Source of the DNA: Astragalus membranaceus
Lineage: Eukaryota; Streptophyta; Magnoliopsida; Fabales; Fabaceae
Direction of reading: 5' to 3'
NCBI GenBank assembly: GCA_039519185.1
Contig: CM076848.1
Span: forward strand, 127,356,371 to 127,420,370
DNA: 64,000 nt
Shown here: in pieces, positions 10,641 through 21,542 of the stretch
How positions within the stretch are numbered: position 1 is the stretch's first letter
Layout: each line of letters opens with the position of its first letter
The notes under the pieces: generated by a model
Databases searched by the model: none
What the model saw: the letters and a program-made list of their open reading frames with translations, nothing else
What the model was told of the DNA's origin: nothing
Position numbers and translations under genes: made by a program

Positions 10641-11286
10641 AAACCGCAAACCGAACCAAACCAAACCGAAAACCGCAAAAAACCGCTTCTTATTGGTTTG
10701 GTTTGGTTCCTTTTTTCAGTGCACCGCATGGTTCGGTTTGGTTCGCGGTTTCGATTACAGAAACCGAACCAAACCAAACCAAACCGCAAGTAACACTAAG
10801 GCTTATTGACTAACAACCTTCCTTACTAACTTACTAGCCCAAATGCAACTAAAACCCAACTCTCACTCACTTACTAGCTCAAATCCAATTAATTCTTTGA
10901 CTCGCTTACAAACAATCCAAATTGTTATGCTATATTTAAAAATTAAAATAAAATATTTAATTCAATTTCTTTTAAACATTGTCTTAGCTATCTGAAAAGA
11001 ATTAAAAGAGAGTATTTTATATACTACATATATTTAAGTAGGTTTTTTCTTAAAGATTTATGTTAGCCATTTTTTATGTTAGTTAATTTTAGCTTCGTTT
11101 TAAATTATGTTTTGTCTTGGAAAAAACCGAACCAACCGAACCAATCCAAACCGCATTGGTTTGGTTTGGTTTGGTTTTATTTTAGGAAGCCAACCAAACC
11201 AAACCAAACCGCATGTAGTTTTATCTTGCGGTTCGGTTCACTTTTTGTCTCAAAACCGAACCAAACCAAACCGCGAACACCCCTAC
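10641..11286. mobile_element. hAT-like non-autonomous element (partial)
   Basis: Both ends are packed with AACCGAACCAAACC motifs in direct and inverted order (10641-10795 and 11125-11275). The right end reads CGCGAACACCCCT followed by A, which is the complement of the common plant hAT/MITE end AGGGGTGTTCGCG. The AT-rich core contains no transposase. The left terminus is missing because LTR B abuts it. Assignment to hAT rests on the subterminal motif and the right end only. Confidence 0.5.
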
Positions 11287-11731
11287 TTTTAGGTGGTTTT
11301 TCAAATTATCTAAACTTAGTCTTACTAGAATACATCATAAAATCCATTCATTTTGAAAATTCTTCACATTTATTATCCAAACAAGTTAATTTGGTTTGAA
11401 GGATTTGAATTACCCTAAAAAATTGTCTCATCCAAACACACTCTAAGTGTTTCTCCAAAGGTTTATTCTAGATATGATCAATGAGTTTGCACGATTCCTT
11501 CCTCAAAATTTATGATGTTTTTCCTGATATTTGTCATTCATTTCTTTGTTAATAATGATAAATTGATTTTTGATTTCCCTTTTGTTGTTTGGTTGTTGTT
11601 TCAAGGGTCATATTAATTTATTTAGGTGAATCATAAGAGGACCATTAACCCTATATGTGTCTTTACCATCCGCTTTCTTAATGGATTGAATTAAAAATTT
11701 ATGTGAATTGAAATTATAGTTATATATGATT
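11287..11731. other. AT-rich intergenic stretch, no feature recognised
   Basis: Short homopolymer runs and stops in all frames. I see no gene, RNA or repeat signature. Confidence 0.6.
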
Positions 11732-11742
11732 ATTATTTTGAT

Positions 11743-11897
11743 CCCTTAACCAAGTGTCGAGGGTTCGATCCTCGCCTTGGGTATGGAGCAGCTTTAAATT
11801 CATTGGCCAGCTGTACCACCCTTCGAGGTGCCTCCAATCCAGCGAGGGGATTAGTCACTCTGCGTTCGGCGGTGGATACCCTGATTGTACCAAAAAA
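11743..11897 (+). mobile_element. SINE, 5'-truncated, with 11-bp target site duplication
   Basis: The Pol III B-box GGTTCGATCC is at 11762-11771, followed by a non-tRNA body and an A-rich end (CCAAAAAAA). The direct repeat ATTATTTTGAT flanks it exactly (11732-11742 and 11898-11908). The A-box half of the tRNA-like head is absent, so this copy was truncated at insertion. The body resembles tRNA-derived SINEs of dicots; I cannot name the family. Confidence 0.75.
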
Positions 11898-11908
11898 ATT
11901 ATTTTGAT

Positions 11909-12787
11909 GAATATCATAAGTTTTCTCAGTATGATCAAAATTTGCTTCTAATAGTTTACTCTACAACATGCTAAATCTATTTTTTCAGTCTTTTGTTTCC
12001 TCTCAGTTGGATCTTTCTTGATCTATGCTTTCTCCCATTGTACACGAATATGGATTCATTTGAGTTTTTTTGTTAAATTATAGGTAGTAAGCCTATTAGT
12101 TGGTTAGTAAGACCCATTAGATAGTAATGCCATTAGATAATAAAAAGTCCATTAGTTAATTAGTATACAAGGTAGATGGTAGACTCATTTGCAAAAAAAA
12201 AAAACCTTCTCATTTGTAATACTCCACTACCTTTGATATAATTGACTTTTTAAGTTTTAAAGCTTTTTCTCTCTAATTTCCATAGATGTCATGTTTTTCA
12301 TCCTTAATTCGTTGCTTCTTCAGTTCCTTTCAACTACATTGCTTCACCTTTGCAATGTCTATAATTTTGCGACTCATCAATTGCACGATCTGATTGTCTA
12401 TTTCATCACTTCTGATTCAGTTCTGAATCTTAATCACATCTCAGTCGCACATCTTCACCGCTGCTCCTTGCATTTTGTTTTTCGGTGCGAAGAAGAAGCC
12501 TCAGAAGCGCTAGTTAGAGATCGCTATCGCAATGCTCAGGTTCTATTTTTGGCTTATTGCTGTTTTGATTTATGGATTATCGTTTTGTTACGGTTCTGCA
12601 AATACGCTTCGCATAGTACTTTCCTTGTGTTGAAGTTCAATCGAGCTGTTTGATGAAATGTCTCATAGAAATACTGCATCCTGAATTGTTATGAGGAGTC
12701 ATTGCATCTTTTCTGCCAGATAAGGATGATGGTGGCATAAACATTGTTGTGAAACTTGGCTTAGAAATGAGTACTTTTCTAGGCGTA
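11909..12787. other. Intergenic stretch, no gene recognised
   Basis: An open frame at 12291-12653 (+, 120 codons) is rich in Leu, Phe and His and matches nothing I know. The bases just before the ALS fragment (12700-12787) may be decayed upstream coding sequence, but I could not align them. Confidence 0.4.
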
Positions 12788-12978
12788 CATTTAGAGCAAA
12801 TTGTGAGGTTTATTTTGGAATCAAAGAAACCTATTTTGTGTGTTGGTGGTGGTAGTTTGAATGCTAGTGAGGAATTGAGGCGTTTCGTTCTACTTACTGG
12901 GTTTCTGTTGCTAGTACTTTGATGGGTTTACGTTTATATCCTACTAGTGATGACAATTCCCTTCAAATGCTAGGTATG
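12788..12978 (+). pseudogene. Acetolactate synthase (AHAS) catalytic-subunit fragment
   Basis: In the intact enzyme this protein makes acetolactate in chloroplasts at the first step of branched-chain amino acid synthesis and is the target of ALS-inhibiting herbicides. The fragment reads HLEQIVRFILESKKPILCVG, then GGSLNASEELRRFVLLTG; after a one-base frameshift near 12900 it continues SVASTLMGL ... DDNSLQMLGM. These match the conserved central (beta) domain of plant ALS (VGGGxLNxSxELxRFVxLTG, PVASTLMGL, SLQMLGMHG). It stops where LTR X begins, and the continuation is not found to the right. It may be a retrocopy or a decayed gene; no upstream exons are recognised. Confidence 0.8.
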
Positions 12979-13121
12979 TGTAACACCCCATTTCTACCCG
13001 GCAAAATAATGCAAAAATATCAGAGTTCATAAAAATCTTTTTCAACAAACAATGGAGTGCCACATTTGCTTCGTGAAAACAACAAACAATATTAATTCGC
13101 TTTTGAAAACAGTTATATAAC

Positions 13122-13247
13122 ACTTTTGGATGAACCGGTAAAACAACGTTTTAGTCCTCCAAATAATTCATCTTCGTAATTACGCAGCGGATTCACAACA
13201 AGTCAATGAAAATCATCGTTGCGTCTTAACAACTCAAGACAGCTCGG
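13122..13247. repeat. 126-bp direct duplication, left copy
   Basis: Runs from ACTTTTGGATGAACCGG to AGACAGCTCGG. It matches 16569-16694 with two differences seen. Both copies are X LTR sequence and flank the Ogre-type LTR exactly. Confidence 0.9.
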
Positions 13248-16200
13248 GTCGCACCCCGAAAAATCCTTGGAGGGACTTTTCTTCGCACAACGGGATTTTA
13301 GAGTCGCCACCAATATTTTTTAAAGGTAAAACATTGAAAAAACCTTTTTTGGAAAGCAATGGTCTTTGGAACCATTAGATTTGGGTTCGGGGGTCTAATT
13401 ACGTATGGGGGAAGGTATTAGCACCCCATAACGCCCCTTCAAAGAAGGGTTACCTTAATTAAATATGTGATTTGCAAAGTTGATTCGGAAAAATGCTTTG
13501 TTTTTACCTCTTTTGTTTATGAATGAGTTAATGAAAAATCTTTAGTTTTCGCGCTTGACGGGGGGGATCCGCTCCTACGTATCTCCCGGTGCGATGGAGA
13601 ATTCAAAGCAAAGTAGTTCTTGTTTTTGAAAATCCTTTTATTTTGGAGAAGTGTTTGGTTTTTGAAAGGAAAAATGTTTTGCTTTGTTGTGCTTGACGGA
13701 GAGTATCCGCTCCTACGTATCTCCCGATGCGATGGAGAATTCAAAGCTACGTAGTTCTAGGTTGTCTAGAAAAAGGTTTTTGTTTTTTATCTTGTTTAAT
13801 TGTGAAAATTGAGCTTTCATGATGATCAATTGAGCAAAGGCTCCAAGTGACCACCACTAGCACTCCATTGTTAATAATCATGCAAGCAAAGGCTTCACAA
13901 GACTACTAACAAAGTTTGATTTTGAAGAGTTTTCGCAATTGGATTGATTCTTATTTATGGAATGATTTTGACGCTTGAAAAGGCTTTTGATTGAAAGTGG
14001 ACCTAGACTACACACATTATGACACAATACATAGATAGGCAAAGAATGAATCCAAGTTGAACATTTTGGCAAAAATGCATGAATAGGCAAGAACATGAAC
14101 CTAAGTTGCACATCTTATTGAAGATGCTAGGCAATGGAATGAACCAAACTAGGCATTTATGACACAATATGTGAATAGGCAAAGGCATTTCAAAGCACAA
14201 GTGATATCAAACTTCTAATGATTCACTTGCAAAACCCTAAGGGTTTCACATCAACATTAGACATAAGCACCCATGTGGTATCCTTTTGATGTCATCAATG
14301 TCTAATACATTTCTTCAATCAACCACATGAAAGGAATAAATTGAAAGGGGCATTTGCCTCATGCAAGATCATAGGCAAGTCTTAAGACTAAATTGACAAG
14401 TTTAGGCAATTAGGGTGTTGAATCCCTTTAGGTAATCTTTGACACTTGGGATATGCATAAGTGCATAAATGTCAAATCCTCTTACCAAATCATCAACACA
14501 AAACTAACAATTGTTTCAAAACAATTACTTATTTGCAAGATCAAGAGCATTCCAAAATGATTTATAAGTAGTTGTTGGTAATCAAAGCAATTGGTAAGGA
14601 AAGGAAACTTAAATTTGCATCCTTGTTCACTAGGAATCACAAAAGAAATTGAATCCTCTTAGGCAATCCTCAACACTTAAAGTGTGCATCAAAGCACGAG
14701 TGAGAGTCCTCTTGCCAATCATCATCATAGGGCATGATTTGCGGGAGAATTCATGAGAACAACAAGTTTTAAGCAAACAAACATCATAATCAAGGATCAA
14801 TTCCAAGTAATTGCAAGATTAAACAACCAACTCATCAAAAATCTCATAAACCCTAATTTCTTTGAAACATGCGAAACTAACATAAACCCTAAATCTCATT
14901 TCATTCATGGAAACACAAGATAATGCAAGAGAACAACATAGATTAAACTTTTGGCAAGGATTCTTATGATTAAACAAAGAAATGCATAAAAATCACATAA
15001 ACCCTAATTTTCCTCTAATATGCGAAATGAAATAAGCTTCAAATCATCATTTTATTCATGAAAACAACAAGAAATGAGTGAAATAACAACAACACACAAT
15101 TTATTCTAAAGGAGAGAAGCATTTCAAGCACCCAAGCCTCCCAAAGTGCTTGTCAAGATACTTGAAATACATCTCTCACTCAACAACAACAACTATGCTA
15201 ACATTATGACATTAAAATGCAATGGGATGCAAAAATGAAGTGATGATTTACATCTTTGATGCTAAAATTGGAGGATGATGCTAGGTTTCAAAGTATACCT
15301 CAACTCCAAGCTAGAATAAGGAAGGAAATGAGATGAATGAATGCAAAACCCCTTTAATTTATTCTTCAATCTTCAACTTTGAACTTGATCCTTGAATTTG
15401 AAGGTGAATCTTTGAGAAGAATGCAAGAAGGATGGGAGATTTAGTGTAGGAAAGGTGTTTTAATGGATGATTGAGTGAAGAAATTGAAGAAAAAATGAGG
15501 TGAGGGAGAGAGGGAGGTGTCGCCCAAGGGGAGGAGGAAGGAGAGGTTTGTGTGCAAATGAACTCCTTTTTTTCTTTTTTGGGAGAGTAGGCTTATATAT
15601 GGTCTTGGGTGAAATTAGGGTTAAGGGTAGAATAGGAATGGGATGTTCTATTTTAAGTAAGTTTGCAATTTCTTATGAAGGAGTGAGTGTGAGAGGATGG
15701 TGTCATTTACAAAAAAAGGTATGAATCTACTTAGGGATGTGTATGAAATGGGTAGGATTAAGGATAGTACAAGAATATTCTTAAGGAATAATTGTACAAT
15801 AGAAGAGTGTGGAAGAAATTGTGGAGAGAGAGAGAGAGAGAGAGAGAATTCGGCTATGACAAAAATGGGGAGGGAAAATTGCTTCTCTTTTTTGGTCTTT
15901 TGTCTTATTGAGGACACTTTGTACTTTTTATTTGAATTTTGAATTTTTGGGCATGCAAATGATAGTGCACCTATTGAAAATGTGTCACATATTTTTGGGC
16001 ATCATAAAAATATCCCTCTAATTATTCATGAAAATAAAAATTGTCATTTAATAATTGGGGAATATTTAATGGTCATTTTTCAGCTTTCTTGTGCAATAAA
16101 AATGGGAAAAATGCCTTTTAATTATTTTGAACTAGGATTCTCTTCCAAAAATTATACGAAAATTATCCTTGATAGAATAAATTGTATTTTTCATCCTTGA

Positions 16201-16568
16201 CCTTAGTTCAAAAATAATTAACTTGCTCTCATTTGAATGCCCACAGATATTGAAACATGCACTATTTTATTCCCTAAATTTTCAAAAATTAATAAAAATG
16301 TTTTTGGGTGCCAAAAATTAATAACGATCAATAAATGACCCCTTTTTTTGAAGATTAAAATGCGTGCCAAATGGCAAGGGCAAAAGGGGAGCTCACGCAG
16401 TTACGACTGGCGCGTGCGCGTAATTCAAATAAAAATGCGAGATAGGGGACAAATACACATAAATGCGAAAGTCCATTAATCTACTCAAATTATGAATTAC
16501 CCTTATTGTTTCCATTTTTGTTTAAAAAAAAGGGTTTTGACTTGGGCGGACAAAATTAGGAGATGACA
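13248..16568 (-). repeat. Ogre-type solo LTR (about 3.3 kb) inside LTR X
   Basis: On the plus strand it starts GTCGCACCCCGAAAAATCC and ends GGACAAAATTAGGAGATGACA. These are the complements of the end and start of the Ogre LTR at 25305-28276. The block TACGTATCTCCCGGTGCGATGG (two copies, about 13575 and 13715) is the complement of the Ogre LTR block near 27880. No internal coding region remains. Between are a decayed AT-rich body, a GA microsatellite (about 15821-15846) and a TATA box. It lacks a 5-bp target duplication and is flanked by the 126-bp duplication. Confidence 0.8.
15592..15600 (-). promoter_or_regulatory. TATA box of the Ogre-type solo LTR
   Basis: ATATATAAG on the minus strand, roughly 1 kb from the LTR's 5' end, at about the place where the Ogre LTR at 25305 has its TATAAATA. 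Position and motif only. Confidence 0.5.
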
Positions 16569-16694
16569 ACTTTTGGATGAACCGGTAAAACAACGTTTTA
16601 GTCCTCCAAATAATTCATCTTCGTAATTACGCAGCGGATTCACAACAAGTCAATTAAAATCATCGTTGCGTCTTAACAACACAAGACAGCTCGG
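16569..16694. repeat. 126-bp direct duplication, right copy
   Basis: Second copy of 13122-13247; differences noted at the CAATGAAAATC/CAATTAAAATC and CAACTCAAG/CAACACAAG positions. Confidence 0.9.
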
Positions 16695-16851
16695 AAAACA
16701 TCAAAATAGCAACAAACAGCTTAAGGCTCCAACAATGAAATAACAAAGCAAATAACATTAAAACGTGTGTTCATTCCCCCCGAGTGTTACATATCAGAGC
16801 GACGACACCGACTCGATCAAACGAAGGTGAACTGCCCTCATTCGTGATTAC

Positions 16852-18232
16852 CTGCACGTTACCAACATTGGGGTAACATTCAAACAGAAGGGGTGAGATA
16901 TCGCACTATATAATCGGATACATGAAAAAGAATATATAATTCAGGTCAATTCATCACTTAACAGTAGTCAAAATCATCTCAATCACATAAGTATGCACAT
17001 AATGCGAAATGTGACTCAACTCAGGGCCACCGCCCTATAATGCATGTGGTACCATAATCCAAGCCCGTAAATAGAGGCATAAACATCGCAACATCGTCGT
17101 CGTGGTTTGAGCATAGCTCCATCGTAAAAATATGCTATGCATGCGACGCTATGTAAATGCACAAACAAACAACAACGATTACATAGCAACGCAACGGCAT
17201 CAGAAAACAACACTGGCCGTAGGCCTACAACACATCACCTGCCAATAAATAGAGGCAAATTCGTCTTCGTACAACCTTCGTCGTCAACAATTTACAACTT
17301 AGCAATTTTCAACATTTTGGCAACATCGCAATATTTTAGCAACTTTCAACATTTTGGCAACTTTGGGCCTAATCACATATTCAACATCATTTTAAACAAC
17401 AATCGTGAAATTCACATTTGGGCAGCCACACTTGGCGCCCACTGCGCCAAGCAACACAATTGGCAGCCAAACTGGCGCCCATGGCGCCCAACAGCACAAT
17501 GGGCAGCCAAACTGGCGCCCTTGGCGCCCATGGCGCCCAGCAACGCAACACAGCACAAGGCAGCCTGATTTAGGCGCCCATGGCGCCCTTGCGCCAGAAC
17601 ACAGCAACAAGGCAGCCAGATTTTGGCGCCCATGGCGCCCCTGCGCTAGAACACAGCAACCAACAACAGCAACCGGGCAGCCAATCTTGGCGCCCTTGGC
17701 GCCCATGCGCCAGGAGATACAGCAACATCGCAATCGGGCAGCCAATACTTGGCGCCCTTGCGCCTGGAAAACATCAACCGGCGCCCATGGCGCCCAGGAA
17801 CAGCAACAACGGGCAGCCAGGATTAGGCGCCCTTGGCGCCCTATGCGCCAGGTACCTGCAAGACCGCAACACAACACAACAGGGTGGCGCCCTTGGCGCC
17901 CAGCAACATTTCAGGAACGGCGCCCATGGCGCCCAGACCACAACACACGCACGGAAGGCGCCCAGGAGGGCGCCCAGCAGCATAGACAGGGACGGCGCCC
18001 ATGGCGCCCAGACAGCAACATCAAAAACGGCGCCCATGGCGCCCATGACCAGAATTTCGATTCCAAAACATCATCAAGCACGTTCAATCATCATCAATCA
18101 TGTTCAATCATCATATAAAAACTCAATACCTACAACTAGGGTCTTCTAACTTAATCACACCTAGGGTTCCATTAACCTTTCTACATAGAGCCCTTCATAC
18201 ACCCAATTATAGAGATAGAACCCCACCCTTAC
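16852..18232 (-). other. Candidate intron inside LTR X
   Basis: Reading the minus strand, a purine-rich leader ends CTAAG followed by GTAAGGG. About 1.4 kb later AACGTGCAG is followed by GTAATC. The interval contains the whole GGCGCC array of this LTR. Homologous positions exist in LTRs A, Y and V. Confidence 0.4.
17430..18050. repeat. GGCGCC / GGCGCCCATGGCGCC array in LTR X
   Basis: About 620 bp with some two dozen GGCGCC hexamers, many as GGCGCCCATGGCGCC, separated by CAGCAACA-type spacers of variable length. Each pair is self-complementary and could fold as a short hairpin. The long ORFs seen here in several frames and both strands (up to 237 codons, Pro/Ala/Gln-rich) come from the repeat. 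Confidence 0.85.
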
Positions 18233-18360
18233 CTTAGCCTTTGGAGAACTCGAAGCCTTGCCCTAGCTCTCTCTCCTCTTCGCCGCGCCTCTTCTCTCTT
18301 CTCTTCTCTCCAATTCTATTTTTTTTATCCTTCTAAATGAGCAAAACCCTAACCTAATCC

Positions 18361-18369
18361 CTTATATGC
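18361..18369 (-). promoter_or_regulatory. TATA box of LTR X
   Basis: GCATATAAG on the minus strand lies about 30-50 bp before a purine-rich leader (about 18235-18330), the arrangement expected for the start of element transcription. Confidence 0.5.
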
Positions 18370-18574
18370 TCATTTAGTCCTATGGGCTTTTCCTTAGCTT
18401 ATGCGACTTAATCATGGGCCTCACTAATACTTGTCGTTTTAATAATCCCAACCCCAACAATAGGTCCACATATACTAGCATTATTATTATTTTATTATTT
18501 TTCCATCAATTAAATTCTCAAACAATTCAATTAACTAACTAATTAAATTTTGGGGCGTTACAACTCTCCCCCAC

Positions 18575-19481
18575 TTAGAATATTTTCGTCCTCGAAAATT
18601 TACCTGATTCGAACAACTCTGGATACGACTCCCGCATCCTGCTTTCCAGCTCCCACGTCATGCTTTCTCCGGCAGCTCCCAGCCAGACTACTTTCACCAA
18701 AGCGATCTCCTTGCCTCTAAGAGTCTTCACTTCCTGATCTTCAATACGCACAGGCATCGTCTCCACAGTGAGATTATCCCGTACTTGCACATCATCCATA
18801 TGAATTACATGAGATGGATTTGAAACGTACTTCCGAAGTTGCGACACATGAAACACATCGTGCAAGTTCGAAAGATTAGGCGGCAAGGCCACCCTATAAG
18901 CAACATTTCCAACTCTTTCTGAAATCCGATACGGACTGATAAAACGAGGCGTGAGCTTCTTAGACTTCAAAGCGCGTCCAACACCGGTCACTGGAGTGAC
19001 TCTCAAAAACACATGCTCGCCTGCTTGAAATTCTAAATCCTTCCTTCGCTTATAATGGTAACACTTTTGTCTACTTTGCGACGCTTTCATCTTCTCCCGA
19101 ATCAAACTCACCTTCTCAGTAGTCTCTCGAACAATTTCTGGTCCAAGTACTACACTTTCCCCAGATTCATACCAACATAGAGGAGTCCTACATCTCCGAC
19201 CATACAACGCTTCAAAAGGTGCCATCCCAATACTAGAATGGTAACTGTTATTATAAGTGAACTCTATCAACGAAAGGTGCGCATCCCACGAACCTCCTTG
19301 CTCCAGAACACAAGCTCTCAACAAATCCTCCAACGACTGAATAGTCCTCTCTGACTGCCCATCCGTCTGAGGGTGGTACGCCGAACTCAACCTCAACTTA
19401 GAACCCAACTGCGCTTACAAACTCTTCCAAAAAACAGACATGAACCTCGGATCCCTATCCGAAACGACACATAGCGGAACA
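18575..19481 (-). pseudogene. Integrase C-terminal part and chromodomain-like tail of element X
   Basis: The frame covers the SDRDPRF and YHPQTDGQSERT motifs of the integrase core, then the long C-terminal domain with FHVSQLRKY and TWELESRMRESYPELF. One nonsense codon (TAA, about 19410) lies between the second catalytic Asp and the DGQSE motif. Element Y interrupts it at 19482; the upstream part resumes at 24454. Its stop codon sits next to the polypurine tract. Confidence 0.88.
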
Positions 19482-19796
19482 TGTAACACCCCCTTTACTA
19501 ATAACTATTATTTAGTTAATTTAAAAATCAGAGTTCGCAAAAACCGTTTTAATGCAACCACGAGAGGGTGCCACATTTAAAACACCAACGTATTATATCC
19601 CCAAAATTAATATATAAGTATAAAAACATCGCCGCGGAATAATCACCAAATCTGACAATATCAAATTACATCACCGAAAATAGAGTTCAACATCAATTTA
19701 AATAAAATAGTAAACTAACGCCCCCCTGGTGCTACGTATCAGAGCTGACTCGACCCACTAGATAGAAGGTACTAGATCACCTTCGCTCGTTGTCAC

Positions 19797-20836
19797 CTGC
19801 ACGTTGCCGACATGAGAAGCAACATAAAAAGCAGTAGGGTGAGTCTCATTTCGTAAGTAATAACATATAGGATCAACAACATATAGATCAAGCAGCTAAC
19901 AACACCAATACACAGCCGAAATAGCACACCATTAGTTTATATCAATCACAGACAACACCGAAGGTATATGCAATGCATGTGATGCAACCCAACTCCTAGG
20001 GCATATGCATGTGGATCCATTAACACCAATATCTTGCCTTGAGGGCACTCACCAATTAAGGCCGAAGCCTTCTGCTCACCAATAAATAATAATAATAATA
20101 AGGCCGAAGCCTTCTGCTCACCAAAATATGCACATGACCATGAGACTCGAGGACCATGCAACATACACACACAAAACATCATAGCCACGGTTATCACACA
20201 CACCAACATCAATTCAGCTCACCAGTAATTATTTAGCTCACCAATAAGTAATTCAGCTCACCAATAAGTAGTTCAGCCCACCAATAATTATTAAGTATTC
20301 CGCTCAACAAATATTCCGCTCAACGACATTTAATAAACATCCCGCTTACCAATAAGTATTTCGGCTCACTTTTAAAATTAGGAAATAGCACCTTTAAGAT
20401 TAACCGCAACGCCAGCATTTAATTAATAGTAACAGCAACATAAAAAGCACCGTATAATAAGGCCGAAGCCTTCTGCTCACCAAAATACGAACAGTTTTCT
20501 AAAATAATTGAAGACAACAATTTTCCAAAAGTATTTTAGGCTAACACCAAGGTTCAGGTCGCATGTCACAGGGTACGTCGCATGTTCACATGGTTAGGTC
20601 GCATATCTAACACTTAGCATACAAGGTCGTAACAAGACACAATTCTTTTATGTTTTATTAGTTTCAGCAAGCCATTATGGACCACCTAGGCACGCACACC
20701 CGTTCGCAAATCATCAACAAATTCAAGTATTCAATCATCACAATATAACAATTTAATTAGCAATTCATCTCTACGACCTGACTACTATAATTGTTAATTC
20801 AATAGGCTATTAATTAAGAAAGGAGAGCCCCCTAAC
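19797..20836 (-). other. Candidate intron inside LTR Y
   Basis: On the minus strand the leader ends TCAAAAG followed by GTTAGGGGG, and 1040 bp later ACGTGCAG is followed by GTGACAACG. The donor is weaker than in LTRs A, B and X (GTTAGG). The same positions recur in LTR Y2. Confidence 0.35.
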
Positions 20837-20986
20837 CTTTTGATATTGAAGAACACACGGCTTCAGCGACCCTCCAAGACACCAACAATTCCTAGCCCCT
20901 TTCTTTTTCTCTCCTTCAGTCTCGCCTCTCTTCTAGTTTTTCTTAGGGATTTCGTGAATGCCTAATCAAAACCCTAGGTGAGCTCT

Positions 20987-20992
20987 CTTATA
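20987..20992 (-). promoter_or_regulatory. TATA box of LTR Y
   Basis: CGCTATAAGAGAG on the minus strand, about 150 bp upstream of the candidate 5' splice site, with a purine-rich leader between. An identical box lies in the second LTR. Confidence 0.5.
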
Positions 20993-21259
20993 GCGCCTAG
21001 GTCTAATGTTATGGGCCATGGGCTATTTTAATTAAATCACTTAAGCCCTTTTCATCCAGTCCTCTTATTTTATTAAATCTAATTACTAACAAGGCCTCCC
21101 TACTAAACACACTTATTTATTATTATCTTATTTTTACCACTTAATTTATATAATTAAATCTATCAAATAAATCTAACCAAATAAATCACCCAAACAATTA
21201 ATTAAACATTTAAATAAAATTGGGGCGTTACAACTCTCCCCCACTTAGAATATTTTCGT

Positions 21260-21542
21260 CCTCGAAAATTTAAATAGGAACATGGTTATACTCTAACCAG
21301 TTCATACCCAAGATCACAACTACCCCACTCAACGGCGAACAAAAATTCATAAGAAAGTCTCTGTCGAAGGATCGACAAGGGACACAGAGAAACACACCAG
21401 GCAACACCTTACAGTTACAACAGTTATCACAGCACTTAAACATTCACCGCATGCAACAATAACAAAACAACAAGTAGCATCGATATTAACAGTAGATTCT
21501 AGCGGAGTACCCTTAACGGGATACGTACCTCTGATACTACCA
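21260..21542 (-). pseudogene. Protease stub of element Y
   Basis: Downstream of gag the minus strand reads RGTYPVKGTPL, then NIDATCC where DTGAT is expected, and after a stop ends in VVVILGMNWLEYNHV, the protease-end motif (DVILGMDWL in element A). The catalytic Asp-Thr-Gly is destroyed and the next codons run into the polypurine tract, so the deletion joined the protease end directly to the 3' terminus. Confidence 0.75.

Larger units (their letters stand above)
12979..18562 (-). repeat. 3' LTR of element X, split by an Ogre-type LTR
   Basis: On the plus strand it runs from TGTAACACCCC to GGGGCGTTACA. Without the insert and one copy of the duplication it is about 2.1 kb. Reading on the minus strand: CATATAAGG box (18361-18369), purine-rich leader, GTAAGGG splice-like site, GGCGCC array, TGCAG splice-like site, then U5 with CTCTGATATGTAACACTCG, related to CTCTGATACGT of LTRs A, Y and V. 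Confidence 0.85.
19482..21232 (-). repeat. 3' LTR of element Y (1751 bp)
   Basis: Ends TGTAAC...GTTACA. Contains a short array of CTCACCAATAAGTA units (about 20215-20370), AAGGCCGAAGCCTTCTGCTCACC units (20040-20120, 20460), and GTCGCAT units (20550-20610). Minus-strand signals are a CTATAAGAG box (20987-20992), leader, splice-like sites and CTCTGATACGTAGCACC. Confidence 0.93.

Noticed and set aside
10641..11399. 107-codon frame over the AACCAAACC repeats
   Set aside because: Low-complexity translation of the subterminal repeats of the hAT-like element.
11743..11775. Possible tRNA gene at GGTTCGATCC
   Set aside because: No acceptor stem, D-arm or A-box; the context and target duplication show a SINE.
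17137..18149. Open frames of 143-237 codons rich in Pro, Ala, Gln
   Set aside because: Same cause: the GGCGCC/CAGCAACA array of LTR X read in different frames.
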